In this document: in pieces, positions 55,805-64,000 of the stretch
Layout: every line of letters starts with the position of its first letter
Position numbering within the stretch: position 1 is the first letter of the stretch
NCBI RefSeq assembly: GCF_033807715.1
Contig: NC_084596.1
Location: 41,581,458-41,645,457 of the forward strand
Source: Cololabis saira
Taxonomy: Eukaryota > Chordata > Actinopteri > Beloniformes > Belonidae
Direction of reading: 5' to 3'
Length of the DNA: 64,000 nt
Translations under genes and position numbers: made by a program
Notes under the pieces: model-generated
Databases searched by the model: none
What the model saw: only the letters and a program-made list of their open reading frames with translations
Told to the model about the DNA's origin: nothing

Positions 55805-56465
55805 ATCTGGCCTAAAAGCTGTGCTACTCCAAAACACAAGTAAAAGGCTTTTATTGCTACATTATCTCACTGCACAGATGTGATGTACTTAAATGTAATT
55901 TAGTTGGGTCCAACTATGCTGAATTGTTTTGTTTTGCTGCAAGCTTTTTCGCCTCTTTTTGTGACCGTCATCCATCTGAGCAGGAAAAATATTGCTGGTA
56001 TGAGCGTGTATGGCCCCACTTACAGTGAGACACAAAAAAACATGCTACCGGATGAAATACGAGGACAATCATGTGAAAGATGCAAGAGGTTGCAAAGCCG
56101 AAGGTAACTGCAGAGTCAGGGACCTGCGTGACCAACACACTTCAGGCTAAGCACGGAAAGTTGATGGATTGACTACTTGAACAGAGATTACTGATTAAAA
56201 TGAAGTTGGCCAGGAGTGAAGAAAATCCTGGAATCTCAGCGAAGGTGTGAAGAGTTTTCACGCTGGATTGAAGTCAAACGTGGTGACTTCAGGTCGGGGT
56301 TCTTTAAAGTAATCCGTGGCAGCAGTTACACGTTTGCTGCCAGCAGCCGCAGATGCATCCTAGTTAAATCCTCTCTACGCACTGGAAGAAATGTTTGTTC
56401 CCTCGTTTCCTCCCCGTTGACCACTGGGTTTCTGTTAGTTTATCATGCAAACTATTTCTGTTTAA
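55805..56465. other. Intronic, no feature recognised
   Basis: Nothing supported. Confidence 0.4.
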
Positions 56466-56473
56466 TTCTGCAC

Positions 56474-57083
56474 TAGGAATGGGCGATATTTTACCGTTCA
56501 CCATAAACCGTCAAAAAATTCCCCACGGTAAGAATTTGTCATCTCACGGTAAAAACAATAAATTCCCGTTGATGACGTTTTTGTGTAAAGATGATTTATA
56601 GTTCTGTGTTAAATCCACGCACAACGTACGTGAAGGAAGGAAGGAAGGAAGGAAGGAAGGAAGGAAGGAAGGAAGGAAGGAAGGAAGGAAGGAAGGAAGG
56701 AAGGAAGGAAGGAAGGAAGGAAGGAAGGAAGGGAGGGAGGGAGGGAGGGAGGGAGGGAGGGAGGGAGGGAGGGAGGGAGGGAGGGAGGGAGGGAGGAAGG
56801 AAGGAAGGAAGGAAGGAAGGAAGGAAGGAAGGAAGGAAGGAAGGAAGGAAGGAAGGAAGGAAGGAAGGAAGGAAGGAAGGAAGGAAGGAAGGAAGGAAGG
56901 AAGGAAATGAGCCGGAAGGAAAGAAAGAAGGAAATGAGCCTGAAAGAAAGAAAGAAAGAAAGAAATGAGCCTGAAAGAAAGAAAGAAAGAAAGAAATGAG
57001 CCTGAAAGAAAGAAAGAAGGAAGGAAAGAAAGAAAGAAATGAGCCTGAAAGAAAGAAAGAAAGAAAGAAAGATATGAGCCTGA

Positions 57084-57131
<48 letters not shown>

Positions 57132-57337
57132 AAAAGAAAAAACAATAAATTCCCATTGATGATGTTTAGTAGTATTTAGTATCTTTTACAGCAGTGTTTT
57201 GGCTCCAAAGACTGAATGTGGTGATAGATTTTTAGTTACAAAGGTGGAGTTGAATTGGTATTTTTTTTATCGTCATTTTTATCGTTATCAGGATAAATCC
57301 CAGAAATGATTGTGATACATTTTTTAGCCCATCCCTA
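56474..57337. mobile_element. hAT-type element carrying a giant purine microsatellite
   Basis: An 864-bp element with ends TAGGAATGGGCGATATTTTAC and AAAAATGTATC...-type right end (complement of the terminal TTTTTTAGCCCATCCCTA), flanked by perfect 8-bp TTCTGCAC (56466-56473, 57338-57345). The segment ACAATAAATTCCCGTTGATG at 56556 is repeated as ACAATAAATTCCCATTGATG at 57143, bracketing the repeat array; so the array expanded between two direct repeats. Confidence 0.88.
56632..57135 (+). repeat. (GGAA)n/(GGGA)n/(GAAA)n purine tract, about 500 bp
   Basis: About 100 bp of GGAA, then about 65 bp of GGGA, then about 110 bp of GGAA, then GAAA units interrupted by ATGAGCC words at irregular 30-45-bp spacing (56907, 56933, 56965, 56997, 57038, 57075). 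All purine on the + strand. The open frames across it are artefacts. Confidence 0.97.
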
Positions 57338-57846
57338 TTCTGCACACGGTCAGGCTGTTTCCTTGTCCCAAGTCATATTTTCTTGTAGGCTCAGAGTTTT
57401 TTACGTCTTCCATAACCAGTTAAAAACACATTGTGATTGCTTTAAATAAATACTTTACAAATTACCCATGTGCTGGCTTCTTTACATGCAAAGGAACAGC
57501 TCCACATTTAATTGCTAATACGAGCTGAAAAGATCTCAAGTACCGGTATTTGAGTTTTGATGTAATGGTCCGGACTTGTGGCTTTGAGGGAAATAAAAGC
57601 CCCAGCGTGGTTTATTTTCTCCCTCTATGACCCAGTTCTTCTGGGTTATAGAGGTACTGCAGTCCTGATATTGATAATCTCTCTTGATATTCTTGCTTGG
57701 CAACATACCACCAAAAATAAATACATTTAAAAATCCATTTAGGAAAAGAAATGTTGTTGTCATGATAAAAAGAGATGTCTATTTTGAGTCAAAGTTCTTT
57801 TTTTTTTTCCAGAAACGGCCCAACTATCTCACTGTTTCTCTTCTTC

Positions 57847-58425
57847 TCCCCGTTTTTGTCAGAAACACTTGTTCAGGTATTAAATAGAAATGGTGGTTTC
57901 TTTTTAAACTTTTTAAATGTCTCAAGAGTCTCAAATCCTTGTCTGGGGTTTTCAGAGCTGAAGAATAAAAGCATCTCACTGAATTCACACAGGTGAATGA
58001 AAGGAAGGCGTGCAAGATATTTGAAGAGTCTGCACGACTCCAGACAGAACATTTCATTCCTAGGTGTAGTCCTTTAATTGAAAAATAATTGTTACTTTCT
58101 GGACATGTTACCTTTCAGGTTCTCAGGTAGGAGAACAAAAAGACAAATAAGACATAAACATACACATTAGCATGTCATCACACACTGTGTTTTCACATCA
58201 AAAGAATAGCTTTTTTTACTATTTAGTTTTACTTTTTCATTTATTTAATCCCTGTAGAGTTGCCTATGAAACAAACTGCCTTTGAAACCATCAAATATTC
58301 CACATCTGACAGGCAGCAGCTTTTTCAGAGGAATAAAAGAACAATAAGTGGTTTGAAAACATGAAGTCTTGGTTGGGAAGTAACGAAAGCAAACCAACAG
58401 CGTCCTGGAGTTGACGCCGTTGGAG
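57847..58425. repeat. 0.6-kb direct duplication, copy B
   Basis: Partner of 54377-54982; see that entry. Copy B has deletions near 58085 and 58395 and small substitutions. Confidence 0.92.
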
Positions 58426-58429
58426 CAGA

Positions 58430-59310
58430 GCGGCTTTAGGTTCTGCAGGACTGGATCTACAGTTAGCAAGACCTTTTTGCTAGAACTTTTTCCTTTAAGA
58501 AAATCACGAAATGTACATTAGTAGTAATTTTAAATCCGTCCCTTTCTAACGTGATTTAAAGGGATATGCCAACATTCTGGAAATGATGTTTTTTTTGCTG
58601 TGAGCCTCGTCCCTTGTCTCTGGGGATCCAATAACGCCATATCCCAACAAACTTCCCAAAAATTCTAAAAATGTTCTTATTTACATGTTGGGATTTATAC
58701 ATTTACCTCATGTTGTAATAACTATGTAACATGATGGGATGCAAGAATCTTTTAAACTGGGGCTGTCACTCCATTACATTTTTTAATTGCAGTTGATTAC
58801 AATATATTCATAGTTTCTTCTTTTCCTTCCTCCTCTGGTAGTCCTGTAGAGATAAGTAAACTTCTCATCAAAGAAAAAAGATTTGATTGGACTCAGGTTT
58901 TCACATCGCCTCAGGTGTATTTATATAAATTATTTATTCATCTATAGCCAGTGTTTAGCCTTCATCACTTCTGACTGATTACATTAACCTATGTATTCAT
59001 ACATTTAAAATGTAAAGTACTATAGGAAGTATATATAATTGTGCTTTTATATGAATGTATTTTAATTTTCATGGAAGACTAGCTGGCGTTTTGCGTCCGC
59101 TAATGGGGATCCAAAATAAAAACAAAACAAAACCTAGCGACGGCCATTTTGGATTTTGCTGTTAAATATTCTTATATTCGGCTGTAAATGTCACAAACGG
59201 GCGGTTGTTTTGAAAGAAGCATGATAATTACGGATTAGGAAGTGATAACGGCTAGTGATTGGTTGAGCCCACTGTCGATCAATCATGTAAGAAATAAATG
59301 TATTGCTTGA
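58430..59310. other. Intronic; contains inverted partner of 49953-50045
   Basis: 59218-59307 is the reverse complement of 49953-50045. A GTTTTGCGTCCGCTAATGG stretch near 59090 is unassigned. No gene. Confidence 0.5.
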
Positions 59311-59314
59311 TTTA

Positions 59315-59682
59315 CAGGACTGTCTCAGAAAATTAGAATATTGTGATTTTCTGTAATGCAATTACAAAAACAAAGAATGTCATACATTCTGGATTCATTA
59401 CAAATCAACTGAAATATTGAAAGCCTTTTATTATTTTAATATTGCTGATCATGGTTTACAGCTTAAGAAAACTCAAATATCCTATCTCAAAAAATTGGAA
59501 TATTCTGGGAATTTTAATCTTAAACTGTAAACCATAATCAGCAATATTAAAATAATAAAAGGCTTGCAATATTTCAGTTGATTTGTAATGAATCCAGAAT
59601 GTATGACATTTTTGTTTTTTTAATTGCATTACAAAAAATAAAGAACTTTATCACAATATTCTAATTTTCTGAGACAGTCCTG
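59315..59682. mobile_element. Mariner/Tc1-type palindromic MITE, copy B
   Basis: A 368-bp element with the same CAGGACTGTCTCAG ends and TA flanks (59313-59314, 59683-59684) as copy A at 46263. Both are in intron 1 in the same orientation. Confidence 0.92.
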
Positions 59683-59689
59683 TAAACTC

Positions 59690-60920
59690 TCCTGGCGTGG
59701 TAGGAGTTTCTAAACACGTATGAGCACCTTTATCTGGGTGAAGCGTCATGACCAGGTGCAGCGCGGCCACCTGGGTCGTAGGATCAGACAGGTGGAGAGG
59801 TCAGTCTGTCAGCTGGCCAAGGCAAAGCTGGGAATCAGCTTCCCAAGCCTGGAGCTCCTCATTGATGCATTCTGACCTGAAAATACCCGTCTCTCAGTCA
59901 TCTCATCAAACCTAATCGTTACATGGCGACTGATTGACGAGTACATCACTAAAATGAAAAGTCTATTTAAGATTGTAAGCCACTGCAGGACATGTTTTGA
60001 CATTTGTCAGCACTTTTGTTTTGCATGGTAATGAAAGTGGCATCAACACCGTCGTGATTGGTACATACTGATTTAATTTGATTTGAAGATTCAAACATGC
60101 AACAAAGAGTACAAAAAAGTAAAAAAACAGAATACAAATCAAGTGGAGGAATGAAGTAACCACTTATCCAGTCCTACCCCTGAATCTGACATACATTCTT
60201 ACATATAATAAGACGAGTTTCAATAAGTTTACTTAAAAAAAAACACCCATACCTACTTTAATAACTGTTCTATATAATAGTGATATAATACTCAATTATA
60301 TGTATATATAAATATAGTCTAAATCAAACAAATCAAAGCAAACAAAAGAAAACAAAACAAACGCCCATCATTTAGTTGTGCTACAATGTATGTAAGTACT
60401 AATAAAAGTAATTATAATGCATAGTATTACATTATCATTACTTTACTATAATACAATATAATAGAGAACAATAGACAGCAATGATATAACAATATACTTG
60501 AATAACTATATAAGAGTAGCTATGCTATATATACATTACATATACATATACTTCCAATTATATACATAAAAATTACTATAAATCTATTTATCGACATGTC
60601 TACATATAACTATAAATTAATATATATTAACAGAGCTATAGATGCACAAATACTGTACATATAATACAACTCAATATATCCATATACATACCTACATATA
60701 ACATACATATCCATAATATACATCTATATATCTACATATATTAATAAGTGTACATATCTACATGTTTATTCGCATCTGTATATTAAATAGAATTTTTCTT
60801 TGTATGTTTTTTTTTAATTGTGATATGTTTTGACTTTGTTTCAGGCTTTCACTCCGTAGGTCGACATACAGAAGCTGAATATCCAGTAATGTTAAAATGG
60901 CTCCTGTTCTCTGTGTGCTT
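59690..60920. other. AT-rich intron end
   Basis: 60170-60780 is very AT-rich with many TATATA and ACATATA words. A degraded LINE 3'-end-like phrase (CATGCAACAAAGAGTACAAA) lies at 60095. No exon. Confidence 0.5.
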
Positions 60921-60924
60921 GCAG

Positions 60925-61004
60925 GAGGTGAAGTACTTCCAGTTTCCCGGGGAGCTGCTGATGAGGATGCTGAAGATGCTGATTCTGCCTCTGGTCGTGT
61001 CCAG
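60925..61004 (+). CDS. slc1a7: slc1a7 exon 2
   Basis: Eighty bases: 26 codons plus two bases of the next. It reads [18 protein letters not shown] then LILPLVVS, the loop after the first membrane segment and the start of the second, one of the most conserved stretches of the SLC1 family. [15 protein letters not shown] is the EAAT5 wording. The acceptor is CTTGCAG|GAG after a pyrimidine-rich run, and the donor is AG|GTAAGA. Phase 0 at its start matches the end of exon 1, so the two join in frame. The phase-2 end leaves AG of a Ser codon (S-L in the family). Downstream exons are outside the window. Confidence 0.93.
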
Positions 61005-61797
61005 GTAAGAGGAGCAGGAACGCTCCGACACACACCAGCCCTCTGAGCAGGCTTTACAAACCCGCTGATGAACTGGAGGAAAATTCTTTGAGTGGGTCAA
61101 CAGGGCTTGGATTTGCTTAAGGGAATAAAAAAATGCACGAATCGGTTGTTTGCCAGGGATTAAAAGCTTAAAATAGCTATGCACTTTATCTTCATACCAT
61201 AAAATAAAGGATATAATTGTACAAGGAAGTTACCTGTAGAAACCGTGTCTTTGAGACCTAAGGCCTGTGTGCAACACTCGTTTTGACTGCAGTATCCTCT
61301 CGTCCATACTGAGTGTTTCAATCAAGCAGAATTGTTACACAGTGCATTACTGCCACTTTAAATGATGTTCTCCAGAGTTTGCATGTGGGTGTTTTGAAGC
61401 TACAATCTACATTTTGAGCATGCCTCAAGCACATGCTGGTCTTCTTAATGAAACTGAATTTCCTGAGGTCTAAATGACCTCAGGATAATTACCGTAACAG
61501 AGAAGATTGGTTGTGCAGACTGATAAATCAGGGCAGCTCGCGCCGCGCACTCCTCTTTTCTACTGAAACAATGAATCATAACTGCTGTCTGTTCTTAGAA
61601 ATGTGTTTGCTGCTCCGCCGAGAGCACCGGCACTCGCGGCAGTGAAAGAAAAACATTTGAGGAATAGATTGAAACTATTTTTTTTGAAACAGCAAGATAC
61701 ATTTGTCACCACTAAGAGGAGAAAGGGCGGGCTGACTAAACCCGGCAAACTGGGGAGCAGTTGTGACGCATATATAGTGCTGACGGAGGTTTCTATG

Positions 61798-61855
61798 GCT
61801 GACGTTCAGACGGCGCTGACGTTCAGACGGCGCTGACGTTCAGACGGCGCTGACG
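61798..61855. repeat. 17-bp tandem repeat, 3.4 units
   Basis: GCTGACGTTCAGACGGC is repeated three times and begins a fourth time. Each unit carries a TGACGT CRE-like core. Confidence 0.93.
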
Positions 61856-62182
61856 TCCCCCCGTTTTCATGGAGACATGAAACCATAAAACTATTGGAAA
61901 ATAATCTCAGTCTTTTCAATCTTTTAGTTAAGGAAGTGAAGTTTCTTCATAGCGGAAGGAGTGGGTCTATATAATAGCGTATGAATGTGAATATAAATAT
62001 AAATGTGAGCCTGTGAATGGTTGTCTCCCTGATTTAAGTTTTTTATTTTTTTTTATTTTATTTTTGTTTGGACTCACATGTCAACAATACATACATCTTT
62101 ATCGCATAGTTACTTGTTTCAACACAGTGCTCCAATTTGTTTTTTTCATTCACAATACGCTCATTACATTACAATACGCTAA

Positions 62183-62233
62183 CCATTGTACGGCGACCTT
62201 GAGTGTCTAGAAAGGCGCCTTCAAATAAAATGT

Positions 62234-62264
<31 letters not shown>

Positions 62265-62290
62265 TTATTATTATTATTATAACAGAACAC
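62183..62290 (+). repeat. L2-like LINE 3' end
   Basis: Matches the 3' end of the L2-like element at 17553-18290 (CATTGTACGGCGACCTTGAG, AAAGGCGCCTTCAAATAAAA) and ends in (TTA)n. Only about 50 bp of body remain. Confidence 0.85.
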
Positions 62291-62394
62291 ATGAACACTG
62301 GGTGTTTTGTATTATAGTAATACAAGAAAATAGATAGACAAATCTTCTTTAAAAGAGGTAAAAGAAAAGAAAATTAAGCAAAAGCTGGGCCTTT

Positions 62395-62830
62395 CAGGGA
62401 AATATACATTTTCCATTGCTCCCAGATGTCTTTCAATTCAGATTGCTGCAGCCTCATTGAGAAAGTAATTCTTTCCATCACAAATATATCATAACTTATA
62501 TTATAACATTCATCTATAGATGGGATTTCTGGCTTAAGCCATTTCTTTGTTATTGCCTTTCTTGCAGCTCAGCCCAGTATTCCAATTAAGTGTTTAGTTT
62601 CAGAACTTACAGTGGTTGAACGTACAAGCCCGAGGAAGATTTTGTCCCAATTAAATGCAATTTCCTCCCCAAATATAATCACTAGTTCTGTGTGAATGTT
62701 ACGCCAGAAAATATTTATTTTTGGACCAAAACAGGTGGTGATGATTGTCTTCCTGGGAATGACACGTCCTCCAGCAACTGGAGGAACCAGAAGAGTGACC
62801 ATGTTGAGCTGGCGTGATAAAATATCCAAT
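62395..62830 (-). pseudogene. L1/Tx1-like LINE, ORF2 C-terminal fragment
   Basis: On the minus strand: FWRNIHTELVIIFGEEIAFN, then FLGLVRS, LIGILG, stop, then AARKAITKKWLKPEIPSIDE and MERITFSMRLQ. The order AxxKAITxxWLKP...TxDEW...MEK/RxTFxLRLQ is that of the C-terminus of L1/Tx1 ORF2 proteins. A TGA interrupts the frame at about 62568. Only about 140 codons remain. Confidence 0.72.
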
Positions 62831-63549
62831 GAGACACTTCCAGCCTGATTTAGGTTTTAGGAGTCGTGTGGTTTCCGTGCAGACATCTGAAAGTTGGTAG
62901 GACGCCGGTCGCGTGGCTGCAGCACGATTGGGGGTAGATGACGAGCACAAACTAGATGAGATTGTTGCTGCAATTACCTTTTTTTTAACATTTAGGATTA
63001 AAGAGTAATGTTTCTGTGGAGGTAAAGCTGTTGGCCTTTCATACTTTTAGAAGCATACTTCATGGAGCGCTGCCCGGCAGATTTTCCAGTTTTATTATTT
63101 TAGGCCCAAAGTTCTTAGTTGCCAGCATGAGGTCAGTGATGTCTCTAACACAAAAAAAAACTCCCAAAACAAATCATGAAAACACACCAGTTACATGCAT
63201 GCTGCTTTGTGCAATAAGCTACTTACAATCTATGCAACAGCAAAGACTGGATGAGAAGTTAATCCTCCCTCTCTCTGTCTGTCTCCCTCTCCGTGCTTAT
63301 CTCTATCTGTCAGTGTTGCCGTGCAGTTCTGTCCTTTTCCTTTAAGGTTCATACCTAAGTAAAAGATCCAGCAGGAAGATGTTTTATCTAAATGTTGCAA
63401 CGCAGATCATCACCTCAGCCTGTGTTTCTCGCCAGACGTGCAGGATGTGACTGCCAGAGACAATAACTGCAACTATAATATGATAGAGCTTTAGGCTCTG
63501 CAGTGCAGTGTAATACAAAGATAAATAGGTGAATATTTCTTTAACAATA

Positions 63550-64000
63550 CAGGTATGTAGTGACTGTTTAGTTTAGTTTAGTTTATTGTTTTGCACAGTT
63601 TTTAAAAATATACATGAAAAATATCAATTATAAATACTATAGGTGCAGGAAGAGGCAAAAAAAACCCCAATGGGCTTATTTGAAGCCTCCACCGAAGTTA
63701 TTAAAATTTCATGTGTTATAAAGAACACAAGATTAACATACAAAAACAAAAAGTATAACTACACAAAAGTAATGAAAAACTAATAATGCAATATATAAAT
63801 AATAAAGAATAAAGACAAAAAATAAGTGTGTGTGAGTGTGCATGGGATATTGCTGGACTGGAGTTGCTTGTCACACTCCAGCGCGCTTCCTCCACCTTTC
63901 CTTGAGACTCGATGAAGACAATAAAGCTTCTTCTGTGCTTAAAGTGATCAACTTTCCGCCTCCTGCCACACACTTTGAGATGATGCTCAGAATATCTCTG
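63550..64000. other. Right edge, repeat-like AT-rich sequence
   Basis: Begins with TTTAGTTTAGTTTATTG near 63569 and includes GGTGCAGGAAGAGGCAAAAA, phrases seen in fish LINE 3' ends. Not assigned. Confidence 0.4.

Larger units (their letters stand above)
61005..64000 (+). other. slc1a7 intron 2, 5' part
   Basis: No third exon was recognised before the window end; the expected continuation (the S-L-x-S-G-L stretch of the family) was not found. The part from 63560 holds short repeat-like AT sequence. Confidence 0.75.

Noticed and set aside
56591..57156. Long open frames of Gly/Lys/Glu repeats and Phe/Leu/Ser/Pro repeats
   Set aside because: Translation of a purine microsatellite in both directions; no gene.

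Overview
This is nuclear DNA from a vertebrate, almost certainly a ray-finned fish. Coding sequence is sparse and sits in spliced exons. The repeat content is typical of teleosts: Rex3/RTE, L2, I/Nimb-like and L1/Tx1-like LINEs, DIRS and Ngaro tyrosine-recombinase retrotransposons, Harbinger, hAT and Tc1/mariner DNA transposons, tRNA-derived SINEs, solo LTRs, and long (CA)n, (TA)n and (GGAA)n tracts. A percomorph source is plausible, but I cannot fix the species.

Only one host gene is recognised. It is slc1a7 (EAAT5-type glutamate transporter / glutamate-gated chloride channel of retinal photoreceptors and bipolar cells), on the + strand. Exon 1 (45247-45387, start codon and first membrane segment) and exon 2 (60925-61004) are separated by a 15.5 kb intron. 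The rest of the gene lies to the right of the window. The 45 kb upstream of it is intergenic and made mostly of nested transposable elements.

Layout: 0-2.9 kb, LINE fragments and small hAT MITEs. 2.95-9.64 kb, a DIRS retrotransposon (gag, RT-RNase H, tyrosine recombinase) carrying a nested non-autonomous Harbinger, which itself holds a hAT MITE and a tRNA-SINE. 9.8-12 kb, an antisense I/Nimb-like LINE interrupted by a solo LTR. 12.66-16.03 kb, a full-length Rex3/RTE-like LINE with an intact 1059-codon ORF and a perfect 12-bp target-site duplication. 17.5-24.9 kb, L2 and SINE pieces, a 73-bp-arm palindromic MITE and a 2-kb hAT element with an 8-bp TSD. 24.9-31.7 kb, a degraded Ngaro element with a hAT inside it and several tandem-repeat expansions. 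34.7-40.8 kb, an antisense RTE split by a 4-kb Harbinger whose transposase gene has expanded a 24-bp in-frame minisatellite. 41-45 kb, SINE, solo LTR and (TA)n. 45.2-64 kb, slc1a7 exons 1 and 2 with introns holding an intact Tc1-like transposon (50.8-52.4 kb), two copies of one mariner-type MITE, a 0.6-kb direct duplication, and a hAT containing about 500 bp of purine microsatellite.

The genes do not form an operon or system; this is an accumulation of mobile elements around a neuronal transporter gene. The most notable items are the two intact transposon ORFs (Rex3-like and Tc1-like), the minisatellite-bearing Harbinger transposase, and the insertion order readable from nested target-site duplications. 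I found no clear new biochemical system.
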